Shown here: in pieces, positions 1-5,960 of the stretch
Layout of the letters: the number at the start of each line of letters is the position of its first letter
How positions within the stretch are numbered: the stretch's first letter is position 1
Assembly (NCBI GenBank): GCA_016930115.1
Contig: JAFGHN010000074.1
Coordinates: 1-5,960, forward strand
Direction: 5' to 3'
Source of the DNA: Spirochaetales bacterium
GTDB taxonomy: Bacteria > Spirochaetota > Spirochaetia > ARS1246
Length of the DNA stretch: 5,960 nt
The notes under the pieces: model-generated
The model's database searches: none
What the model saw: the letters and a program-made list of their open reading frames with translations, nothing else
What the model was told of the DNA's origin: nothing
Program-made: the position numbers and the translations under genes

Positions 1-2620
1 GATACACCGCGTTCGCGATCGCCGCGGGGACGGCGCCCTGCCCGCCTTCGCCCACCCCGAGAAACCGTTCGTACGGGCGGTCCAGCAGCACCACCTCTAT
101 CGGCGGCGAGTCCTTGAAACGCAGGATGGGATAGCTGTGCCAGTCGACGCTTGTTATACCGTACCGGTCAAATATGACCTGTTCCTTGAGGGTCCAGCTC
201 GCCGACTGAACAAAGATGCCTTCAAGCTGGCTGCTCACCGCGTCCGGATTCACTATCTGCCCGGCATCCACCGCCACGGTACCGCGAATGAGAGAGATAC
301 GTCCGGTGGACGGGTTCACTTCCACTTCGGCGACCGCCGCGATGTAACTCTGGAGGTTCTTGTACCTGAGAAAACCGAGCCCCTGTCCCCGGCCGCTCGT
401 TGCTCCGCCTCCGTCTTTCCTCCATCCGGCCTTGTCCGCGACGGCCTCTATGACGGCCCTTGCGCGCTCGTCTTCGAGATGGCGGAGCCGGAACTCAACA
501 GGATCGGCTCCGGCGGCTTCGGCGAGCTCATCCATAAACGATTCTATTGCGAAGATGTTTGCATACGAGCCAAGGCTCCGTAAGGCCGAGGTCCGCAACG
601 GGCTGTCAGGAAGGAAGTGCCGCACCACGCGCCTGTGCGGAAAGGCGTACAGTGGATCCGCGTTCCTGTGGATGCCGACGTGGTAACTGTTCCCGGCGTC
701 GCCGATAAATTTTTTGACCGGCCTTTCCAGGTGCCACGCCGCCAGCAAGGCGGATGCTTCGGTTTCCGCCCGCGCGCGTCCCGTATAGGTGTACCCCCAG
801 ACATCGTGGTTCCAATCGATAACCCGGCGGTCATCGCCAAGGCTCGCCTGCATCTTGATCACCGCCGCCGGCCCGTATGGTTCCCACGAGTTCTCCTCCT
901 GCCTTGTCCATTTGAGCGACACGGGCCGTCCGGGGAGCGCGCGGGCAAGCAATGCAGCGTCGAGCGCCGCGTCATCGGCCCCGTTATGGCCGTAGCACCC
1001 GGCCCCGTCCATATGGATCGCATGAACCGCCTCTTTGGGCATCTGCAGCACCGCGGCGATGGCAGCGCGGAGCGGATAGACCCCCTGGCTGTGCGACCAG
1101 ACGGTGAGCTTCCCGCCGTTCATCCATGCGACGGCGGCGGAAGGCCCCAGAGACGCGTGCATATGATAGGGCCTGAAATAAGTTGCCTCCAGGCTGCAGG
1201 CAGCGCCGCGCGGGGCGGCTACAGGCGGAACCGGACCGTCGACCGGCAGGCCGTCGACAATGAGGGAAACCTGCTCTTCGGCTCCCATCATGTGATCGAA
1301 CAGCTTTTCATGCTCCGGAAGCGATGCATTCGCTTTCCAAACGGCTGCCCTTTTCAGAGCCCCCGCGGCGGCCGCCGCCTGTTCCTCACGTTCGGCGATG
1401 ATTCCCAGGAATTTACCGTCACGCACGATTCGAAGAACGCCGGGCATGGTCCGCACCTTCGCCTCATCGACCGACACGAGGACAGCGTCAGAGTAAGGTG
1501 GACGCACCACTCTGCCGTGCGCCATCCCGTCAAGTTCCAGATCGTGGACGAAACAGGCGCCTCCGGTCACTTTTGCCCGTATGTCCAGACGCGAGGCGTG
1601 GCGGCCCACAACCCGGTAGTTCTCCGGGTCTTTCAGCGTTCCTGTACTGCCCACCTTCCGATTGAATTTCCTCCCTCCGTAGAGTTCCCAGTAGGTCACC
1701 GAACGCCCGGTTTTCGGATCGGTGACCGTCCCGTCTTCCGTGGTCAATTCCTCAACCGCCGCGCCAAGCTTTCGACCGGCCTCGCGCAGAAGCAATTCAC
1801 GCGCCTCTGCCGCGGCGTTCCGCAGCGCCGGCCCGGTGGATTCGAGGGACATGCTGCTCGTGGTATATCCTTCGTTTACTGTCCGTTCTGTATCCCCCAT
1901 GATGACGCGGATTCTTCCAAGTTCCAGTCCGAGCTCTTCGGCGCAGATCATCGCCACTGAGGTCCGCAAGTCCTGCCCCAGCTCAACCTTGCCTGAAAAA
2001 ACGGTGACCGTACCGTCGGTGTCGATCCGGATCCATGAGTCGATTTCGCTGTCAATCTTGAGAGAGCCGGAGGACGGGTCGGTCCGACCCGTCTGCGCGG
2101 TACCTCGCGGTCCGACCGGAGGCGGTTGCAGCAGCTCCGTCGGCGATGGCGGGTCAAGGGGAAGCCCGGCCGCCCGCTTTGTCGCCCTTTCTATACGGTC
2201 GTAAACGCCGCAACGGCACAGGTTACCAGTCATCTCCGCCTTGATCTCGGCATTCGTCGGCGCCGGATTTCTGTTGAGCAGTGCCACGCCTGTCATAATC
2301 ATACCTGCGGTGCAGAACCCGCATTGAACAGCGCCTTCTTCGATGAACGCCTCTTGAAGCGGATGCAATTCGCCGTCTTTCGAAAGGCCTTCCACGGTGG
2401 TGATTTCCTTCCCCTGGACCTCCCGCACCGTGACGCGGCAAGAGGGTACTGCCTCCCCGTCTATCAGCACTTTGCACGCGCCGCACTGCTCGAGACCGCA
2501 GGCGAGCTTGGCGCCCTTTAACCCTAAGTCGTTTCGCAGAACGTAAATCAGCGGAGTGTCGCCTTCAATCCGCATCTCCTTGCGTTGCCCGTTCACTTTC
2601 AACGTGATCTCTTGAATCAT
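1..2620 (-). CDS. Fused [2Fe-2S]/molybdopterin xanthine dehydrogenase-family oxidoreductase (IorA-IorB/NicA-NicB-like), C-terminus cut off by window edge
   Basis: Reading the minus strand from the ATG at 2620 gives 873 codons without a stop. Residues 1-80 are a plant-type ferredoxin domain with cluster cysteines 41, 46, 49 and 61. Residues 85-150 are the helical second cluster domain with CGFC (100, 103) and CRC (135, 137), so all eight ligands are present. Residues 152-190 form a Pro/Gly/Ser-rich linker. The molybdopterin part follows in the permuted order of isoquinoline/nicotinate dehydrogenase large subunits. The VELGQ block (Gln216, equivalent to bovine xanthine dehydrogenase Gln767) precedes the a/b hammerhead (about 338-430). 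GAGCYGHNGADD is at 539-550, FAIESFMDELA at 690-700, and GVGEGGQG at 855-862 with likely catalytic Glu858. Such enzymes hydroxylate aldehydes or N-heteroaromatics with water and pass electrons through the two clusters. The substrate cannot be told. No FAD subunit or maturation gene is in the window. Roughly the last 30-70 residues, or an extra C-terminal domain such as the haem domain of NicB, lie outside. The family call is firm; the specific reaction is not. Confidence 0.93.
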   Translation of the reverse strand, partial: MIQEITLKVNGQRKEMRIEGDTPLIYVLRNDLGLKGAKLACGLEQCGACKVLIDGEAVPSCRVTVREVQGKEITTVEGLSKDGELHPLQEAFIEEGAVQCGFCTAGMIMTGVALLNRNPAPTNAEIKAEMTGNLCRCGVYDRIERATKRAAGLPLDPPSPTELLQPPPVGPRGTAQTGRTDPSSGSLKIDSEIDSWIRIDTDGTVTVFSGKVELGQDLRTSVAMICAEELGLELGRIRVIMGDTERTVNEGYTTSSMSLESTGPALRNAAAEARELLLREAGRKLGAAVEELTTEDGTVTDPKTGRSVTYWELYGGRKFNRKVGSTGTLKDPENYRVVGRHASRLDIRAKVTGGACFVHDLELDGMAHGRVVRPPYSDAVLVSVDEAKVRTMPGVLRIVRDGKFLGIIAEREEQAAAAAGALKRAAVWKANASLPEHEKLFDHMMGAEEQVSLIVDGLPVDGPVPPVAAPRGAACSLEATYFRPYHMHASLGPSAAVAWMNGGKLTVWSHSQGVYPLRAAIAAVLQMPKEAVHAIHMDGAGCYGHNGADDAALDAALLARALPGRPVSLKWTRQEENSWEPYGPAAVIKMQASLGDDRRVIDWNHDVWGYTYTGRARAETEASALLAAWHLERPVKKFIGDAGNSYHVGIHRNADPLYAFPHRRVVRHFLPDSPLRTSALRSLGSYANIFAIESFMDELAEAAGADPVEFRLRHLEDERARAVIEAVADKAGWRKDGGGATSGRGQGLGFLRYKNLQSYIAAVAEVEVNPSTGRISLIRGTVAVDAGQIVNPDAVSSQLEGIFVQSASWTLKEQVIFDRYGITSVDWHSYPILRFKDSPPIEVVLLDRPYERFLGVGEGGQGAVPAAIANAVY
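2073..2093. repeat. Near-perfect palindrome in the interdomain linker of the molybdenum enzyme
   Basis: The arms GACGGGTCGG (2073-2082) and CCGACCCGTC (2084-2093) are exact reverse complements around a single base at 2083. In the minus-strand mRNA this can form an 8-pair GC-rich stem with a 5-base loop. It falls in codons for the TGRTDPS part of the linker (about residues 177-183), between the second cluster domain and the molybdopterin domain. A 10-base direct repeat, CGGTCCGACC, occurs inside it at 2080-2089 and again at 2108-2117. Whether it has a role is unknown. Confidence 0.7.
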
Positions 2621-2624
2621 CCTG

Positions 2625-2629
2625 CCTCC
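2625..2629 (-). promoter_or_regulatory. Ribosome binding site of the molybdenum oxidoreductase
   Basis: On the minus strand GGAGG lies four bases before the ATG at 2620. The spacing is a little short, but the match to the anti-Shine-Dalgarno sequence is perfect. It fixes the start, because the protein then opens directly with the first strand of the ferredoxin fold (MIQEITLKVNGQ). Two further ATGs just upstream, within the GAATGAGGATGG stretch, are out of frame. Confidence 0.7.
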
Positions 2630-2648
2630 ATCCTCATTCGCCGCGCAC

Positions 2649-2677
2649 TTGCCCCGGCTCTGTGGTCGCACTATAGT
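2649..2677 (+). promoter_or_regulatory. Candidate sigma70-type promoter for the SDR gene
   Basis: TTGCCC (2649-2654, four of six matches to TTGACA) is followed after 17 bases by TATAGT (2672-2677, five of six matches to TATAAT). This would place the transcription start near 2684, about 43 bases before the ATG at 2727. The -10 box lies inside the 8-base palindrome ACTATAGT (2670-2677), so a TATAGT hexamer also reads on the minus strand. No -35 at normal distance was seen for that strand; the closest good hexamer, TTGCAC at 2705-2700, is 24 bases away. The call rests on motif matching only. Confidence 0.4.
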
Positions 2678-2713
2678 AACTTCTGTTAGCAGCCTGTTGG
2701 TGCAAAACTACGT

Positions 2714-2720
2714 AAGGGAG
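2714..2720 (+). promoter_or_regulatory. Ribosome binding site of the SDR remnant
   Basis: AAGGGAG ends six bases before the ATG at 2727. This decides the start in favour of 2727 over the upstream in-frame ATG at 2649. The 26 residues added by 2649 do not resemble an SDR N-terminus and would overlap the candidate promoter, whereas MGSLEGKVAIITGAG is the usual opening of the family. Confidence 0.75.
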
Positions 2721-2726
2721 AGTAAC

Positions 2727-3062
2727 ATGGGTTCCTTAGAAGGAAAAGTCGCGATAATCACCGGCGCCGGAAGCGGTATCGGCAGGTCGACGGCTATCGC
2801 CTTTGCGCGGGAAGGCGCCGACATGATCATCGTCGGCCGGCGGGTCGCACCGCTCCAGGAAGTGGCCGCTGAAGCGGCAAAGCTCGGCAGGAAAGCCGTC
2901 ATACACAGCATCGACCTTGAGGATACGGACGCGGCGGCCATCGTACTCTGCGCCGCCATGCCGCACCTGACCCAGATACATGAGATCAGGCTTCTTCCGA
3001 CGCAGCCGCGGGACACCGCGGAGGAATCGCGGGTGGCCGCCCGGATGAGGAGCCCGGAATAG
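2727..3062 (+). pseudogene. Short-chain dehydrogenase/reductase with large internal in-frame deletion (111 aa)
   Basis: Classical SDR enzymes are about 250 residues and reduce or oxidise carbonyl/alcohol groups with NAD(P). Residues 1-63 here are a clean Rossmann N-terminus. The cofactor loop TGAGSGIG is at 12-19, Arg38-Arg39 after the second strand suggest NADP preference, and the adenine-contacting acidic residue of the 'DLED' segment is at 63. From about residue 69 the sequence jumps to what reads as the C-terminal end of the same family: AAAIVLCAAMP, then IHEIRLLPTQPRD at 84-96, resembling the closing strand of YdfG-like SDRs. The NNAG motif, the catalytic Ser and the YxxxK pair are all missing, so roughly 130-150 residues appear deleted without loss of frame. 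The protein cannot be a working oxidoreductase. The promoter and ribosome binding site look intact, which suggests a recent event. It is divergent from the molybdenum enzyme and convergent with the exporter genes. An assembly collapse is an alternative. SDR origin is certain; the deletion is inferred from family knowledge. Confidence 0.8.
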
Positions 3063-3089
3063 CGCGCCGTTGGACAGACTTATAACCGC

Positions 3090-4997
3090 TTATGTCCTGG
3101 ATTGGTCGCCGGTCAGGTCGTTGATGAGCTCTTTCGGCATGTCGTCAAAAGAAGCGAAGTTCATTGTGTAGAGTCTTGCGTACAACCCTCGTCGTTCCAT
3201 CAGCTTCTCGTGGGTGTCCGACTCTACGATACGCCCGTCCTGGATGACGATGATCCTGTCCGCTCCGCGTATCGTGGAAAGACGGTGCGCGATGACCAGG
3301 GCGGTCCTTCCCTCGAGCAGCCTCTCAAGCGCCTTTTGGATGACCCGCTCCGTATAGCTGTCTATGTTCGCCGTCGCTTCGTCGAGCACGAGGATGGGAG
3401 AATCGGCAACGAGCGCGCGTGCAAAGCTCAAGAGCTGCTTCTGGCCCCTGGAAAGGTTGCCGCCGCCCTGTTCGAGCTCGGTCTGGTAGCCTTCCGCAAG
3501 ATTGCGGATGAACCGATGCGCGCCGACAGCCTCCGCGGCAGCAATTACCTGCTCCATCGTCGCGCCGGTCCGCCGGTACCGTATGTTTTCGAGGATCGTC
3601 CCGGTGAAGAGGAACGGCTCCTGTAATACCATCGCGATGTTCTTGCCGAGCGACTCCTGCGTCACGGTCCGCACGTCGATTCCGTCGATCAGAATACGTC
3701 CTTTCCATACGTCGTAGAAACGGTGCGTGAGGGAAGTGATACTCGTTTTGCCGGAACCCGTCGGCCCGACCAGAGCGACGGTCTCGCCCGGTCTCACGTG
3801 GAACGAAATATCTTTCAGAATCGGCCGGTCGGGCTCGTACCCAAAAGTCACGTTTTCGAAAATGATATCTCCCTGAACCTCCCGCAGAGCTTCCGCGTTT
3901 TCTCCGTCCTTCACGTCGATTTCCACATCCATCACTTCAAAAATTCGCTGCCCGGAGGCCATGGCCCGTTGCATGACGCTGTACTGAAGGGTAATCGAAC
4001 GGATCGGCGCGAAAAACCGTTGAATGAAGAAGATGAATGCGACCATTACCCCGAGCTCGAGGGCGCCGGAGAGGACCAGGTTGCCGCCGACGATGATCAC
4101 CACTGCCATGGCGATTCCAGTCAACGTGTCTACGATCGGAATCATGATTTGCGCGAATCGGGCGCCCTTGAGTTGTGCTTTCAGATTCTCGCGGGCTTTG
4201 TCGTCGAAGAGCACGTAGTTGACATCTTCCCTGCCCATCGCCTGGATAGTGCGAACGCCGTTGATTCCCTCGGCAAGCGCCCCGTTGACTGAAGAGCTCC
4301 GTTGACGCGCGCCCAAAAAAGCCTCCCGTGCCCGGGGGAGCCAGGTAAACCGGATGGCAAACAGAACCGGGATAATGGCAAGCGTCATGAGCCCGAGCTT
4401 GACGTGCATGATAAGCATCGCGACGATGATCCCGATGAGGAGGACCAGATCGCCGATCGCCGAAACGGAAGACTCAACGAATTGCTGCAGCGCGTAAACA
4501 TCTCCCTGCAGCCGCGCCATCAGCCGCCCGACCTCGGTCTTATCCATGAAGGAAAGCGCGACGCGCTGCAGATGCTGAAACATCGACCGGCGAAGATCGA
4601 ACAATACCCGCTCCCCCACGCGGCTGGTGACCTTGTCCTGGAAGAAATTCGCCAGGTAATTAACGGTTATTGCAGCGAGGAAAGCAAATACGACGGTGAG
4701 AAGGTTCTTTACGCTCGCACGGCGGCCGATTACGGCGACGTCTATGGCCGACCTGATAATCAGAGGTATCGCAATCTGACTGACCGTAAATATAAATACG
4801 GCGGCCAATGCGAAGAGAAGCGTCTTCTTATAGGGGAGCAGGTACGGAAGGAACCTCCTCATCACATGTTTGTCGAATGCCCTTCCGAAGAGCTGCTCGT
4901 CCCTCTCGATCTGTGAACCGACGACCGCCAGGGGCGGACGTTCTTCTACGGGGATTCCATAGTCGTGGAATTCTTCACGGATAGTTTTCGCAATCAT
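3090..4997 (-). CDS. ABC half-exporter, catalytic-site subunit (MdlB/SmdB-like), TMD-NBD fusion
   Basis: This 635-residue protein is complete. A cytoplasmic N-terminal extension of about 50 residues precedes six predicted membrane helices, near 57-81, 97-118, 178-197, 200-220, 283-309 and 313-331, the type IV (MsbA-like) exporter fold. The nucleotide-binding domain starts near 376. It has an A-loop Tyr387, Walker A GPTGSGKTS (411-419), Q-loop Gln459, signature LSRGQ (515-519), Walker B ILVLDE with catalytic Glu540, D-loop ANID (543-546) and switch His571. The signature departs from LSGGQ, and the preceding X-loop reads TELEQGGG instead of TxVGERG. Both are typical of the partner that supplies the weak half of the degenerate site in heterodimeric exporters. 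It starts three bases after the stop of the gene at 5001-5960, so the two are co-transcribed and probably translationally coupled. It acts in the inner membrane; the cargo (drug, lipid or peptide) is not predictable. The family and heterodimer call is strong. Confidence 0.95.
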   Translation of the reverse strand: MIAKTIREEFHDYGIPVEERPPLAVVGSQIERDEQLFGRAFDKHVMRRFLPYLLPYKKTLLFALAAVFIFTVSQIAIPLIIRSAIDVAVIGRRASVKNLLTVVFAFLAAITVNYLANFFQDKVTSRVGERVLFDLRRSMFQHLQRVALSFMDKTEVGRLMARLQGDVYALQQFVESSVSAIGDLVLLIGIIVAMLIMHVKLGLMTLAIIPVLFAIRFTWLPRAREAFLGARQRSSSVNGALAEGINGVRTIQAMGREDVNYVLFDDKARENLKAQLKGARFAQIMIPIVDTLTGIAMAVVIIVGGNLVLSGALELGVMVAFIFFIQRFFAPIRSITLQYSVMQRAMASGQRIFEVMDVEIDVKDGENAEALREVQGDIIFENVTFGYEPDRPILKDISFHVRPGETVALVGPTGSGKTSITSLTHRFYDVWKGRILIDGIDVRTVTQESLGKNIAMVLQEPFLFTGTILENIRYRRTGATMEQVIAAAEAVGAHRFIRNLAEGYQTELEQGGGNLSRGQKQLLSFARALVADSPILVLDEATANIDSYTERVIQKALERLLEGRTALVIAHRLSTIRGADRIIVIQDGRIVESDTHEKLMERRGLYARLYTMNFASFDDMPKELINDLTGDQSRT

Positions 4998-5017
4998 CCC
5001 CTAACTCATACCCCCTT
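4995..5017 (-). promoter_or_regulatory. Translational coupling junction of the two exporter genes
   Basis: On the minus strand the upstream gene ends TAG (5003-5001), one GGG codon follows, and the downstream ATG is at 4997-4995. The only strong purine tract, AAGGGGG (5017-5011), ends 13 bases before the ATG, too far for a normal ribosome binding site. The GGGG touching the ATG is too close. Initiation therefore most likely depends on ribosomes terminating at the TAG and restarting at once. The next in-frame ATG downstream, Met46 of the product, would remove most of the N-terminal extension. Confidence 0.5.
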
Positions 5018-5960
5018 CGCTCGACTGCAGATCGTACAGCGCCCGGTAGCGCCCGTTCAGGGCGAGCAGTTGCTGATGGTTGCCGCGCTCGACGATTGTC
5101 CCTCCGTCAAGGAAAAGGATTTCATCCGCGTGCATCAAAGCGCTCAACCGGTGAGCAATGATGACCACTACTTTATCCAAGGAGATTTCCGCCAGCGCGG
5201 AGAGAATCCGCTGCTCGGTGGCGGCGTCTATCGAGGCGGTGGAATCGTCGAGCACCATGATCCCCGGCTGGAGGAGTACTGCGCGCGCGATGACGAGCCG
5301 TTGACGCTGCCCGCCTGACAGCGACACGCCCCGCTCACCAACGGCCGTGCGGTATCCTTTCGGCAGACCGGCGATGTACTGATGAAGCTGCGCGGCGTTT
5401 GTCGCGGACACTATCCGGTCACGGTCCGCCCATGGATCGCCGTAAGCGACGTTGTTTTCGATTCCCGCGGTAAACAGGAAATTGTCCTGCTGGATCACAC
5501 TCACCGCCGACCGGAGCGATTTGAGGGTGACATCCCTGATATCCATACCGCCGACGGAAATGCTCCCGCCGGTCACGTCGTAAAAACGGGGAAGCAGGTG
5601 CGCGATTGTGGACTTTCCCGAGCCAGGAGGTCCCACGATCCCGAGAACCTGCCCGGGCTTCACGTGGAAATCTATACCGGAAAGCACCCGCACCTCTTTG
5701 TCCCCCGCACGATAGGCGAAGGAGACATTTTCGAACTCGAGATCCAGAGCGCCCGGTTTGAGTTCTACCGCGTCAGGTTTTTCACGTACACACGGCTTCT
5801 CGTCGAGCACCGCGAACACACGCTCGCCCGAAGTCGTCGCGCGGGCGACGGCATTCACCAGCAATCCGAGTTGTCGCACCGGCATCTGGAGTATCGTCAT
5901 ATAAGCCAAAACTTCCGCGAGCAGCCCGACGGATATTTCTCCGCGCAGGGTCTTGTACCC
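5001..5960 (-). CDS. ABC half-exporter, degenerate-site subunit (MdlA/SmdA-like), N-terminal part outside window
   Basis: The frame is open to the right edge, so 319 C-terminal residues are seen, numbered here from the edge. Residues 1-17 (GYKTLRGEISVGLLAEV) and the following helix to about 40 are the last membrane segment of a type IV exporter domain. The TTG at 5909 is an internal Leu codon, not a start. The nucleotide-binding domain has A-loop Tyr83, Walker A GPPGSGKST (110-118), Q-loop Gln158, X-loop TAVGERG followed by a perfect LSGGQ (214-218), Walker B IMVLDD and switch His270. Asp239 replaces the catalytic Glu, as in E. coli MdlA and Thermotoga TM287, so this subunit's own ATP site should hydrolyse poorly. 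Its intact signature would complete the active site of the downstream partner. It is first of a two-gene operon with the gene at 3090-4997, in the same order as mdlA-mdlB. Its own promoter lies beyond the window. Substrate unknown. Confidence 0.94.
   Translation of the reverse strand, partial: GYKTLRGEISVGLLAEVLAYMTILQMPVRQLGLLVNAVARATTSGERVFAVLDEKPCVREKPDAVELKPGALDLEFENVSFAYRAGDKEVRVLSGIDFHVKPGQVLGIVGPPGSGKSTIAHLLPRFYDVTGGSISVGGMDIRDVTLKSLRSAVSVIQQDNFLFTAGIENNVAYGDPWADRDRIVSATNAAQLHQYIAGLPKGYRTAVGERGVSLSGGQRQRLVIARAVLLQPGIMVLDDSTASIDAATEQRILSALAEISLDKVVVIIAHRLSALMHADEILFLDGGTIVERGNHQQLLALNGRYRALYDLQSSEGGMS

Noticed and set aside
1236..1259. Repeated CCGTCGAC within the molybdenum gene (about 1236-1243 and 1251-1258).
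   Set aside because: It encodes a local VDG-x-x-VDG sequence in a variable loop. It is short and has no wider repeat pattern, so it is probably chance.
617..1960. Plus-strand open frame of 447 codons.
   Set aside because: It lies antisense to the molybdopterin domain, which matches its family along the whole length. The plus-strand translation is low-complexity, rich in Arg, Pro and His, and has no recognisable motif. It is a GC-rich shadow frame.
1..2620. The idea that the molybdenum gene is broken by frameshifts, suggested by short minus-strand frames at 222-425, 544-840 and 1948-2157.
   Set aside because: Hand translation from the ATG at 2620 runs through to base 2 in one frame with family motifs throughout. 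The short frames are other phases, and the true frame merely has no stop inside the window.
2649..2726. An earlier SDR start at the ATG at 2649.
   Set aside because: The added 26 residues are unlike any SDR N-terminus and have no ribosome binding site. AAGGGAG sits correctly before 2727.
3723..4916. Plus-strand frames at 3723-4292 and 4302-4916.
   Set aside because: They are antisense to the complete exporter gene, whose membrane helices and ATPase motifs are unambiguous. The plus-strand products show no known domain.
5001..5003. UAG used as a sense codon genome-wide.
   Set aside because: The SDR remnant also ends in TAG (3060-3062) and the exporter gene in TAA. The protein before the 5003-5001 TAG has a normal family C-terminus. 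Nothing requires recoding.
5907..5909. TTG as the start of the upstream exporter gene.
   Set aside because: The frame continues upstream to the window edge with exporter membrane-domain sequence, so this is an internal codon.

Overview
The window looks like a chromosomal segment of a GC-rich, Gram-negative-type environmental bacterium. The low-confidence guess is a deltaproteobacterium or a related anaerobic or syntrophic lineage. This rests only on gene style: a fused iron-sulfur/molybdenum hydroxylase, an MdlAB-like exporter pair and strong purine-rich ribosome binding sites. No taxonomic marker is present. No RNA gene, insertion sequence, CRISPR array or phage gene was seen.

Layout, left to right. 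(1) Positions 1-2620, minus strand: one uninterrupted reading frame of 873 codons that runs off the left edge. It encodes a xanthine dehydrogenase-family oxidoreductase in which the [2Fe-2S] electron-transfer module and the molybdopterin-binding catalytic module, often separate subunits, are joined by a Pro/Gly-rich linker. (2) Positions 2621-2726: a 106-base divergent intergenic region with a candidate sigma70-type promoter for the plus-strand gene. (3) Positions 2727-3062, plus strand: a short-chain dehydrogenase/reductase reduced to 111 residues. The N-terminal NADP-binding half is joined in frame to a typical C-terminal tail, and the catalytic middle is missing. (4) Positions 3090-4997, minus strand: a complete ABC half-exporter. 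(5) Positions 5001-5960, minus strand: the C-terminal part of a second ABC half-exporter that runs off the right edge. Genes 5 and 4 are transcribed in that order, 3 bases apart, and almost certainly form a heterodimeric exporter.

How the genes fit together. The two ABC proteins have complementary motif defects: Asp replaces the catalytic Glu in the upstream one, and LSRGQ replaces LSGGQ in the downstream one. This is the signature of an asymmetric heterodimer with one working and one degenerate ATP site. The molybdenum enzyme would hydroxylate an aldehyde or N-heteroaromatic substrate and pass electrons through its two [2Fe-2S] clusters to an unidentified acceptor. The adjacent SDR may once have acted in the same pathway but now looks inactive. 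No functional link between the oxidoreductase and the exporter can be shown from this window.

The most unusual points are the internally deleted SDR, the 10-base-arm palindrome inside the interdomain linker of the molybdenum enzyme, and the in-frame TAG-GGG-ATG junction between the two exporter genes. None amounts to a clearly new biological system.
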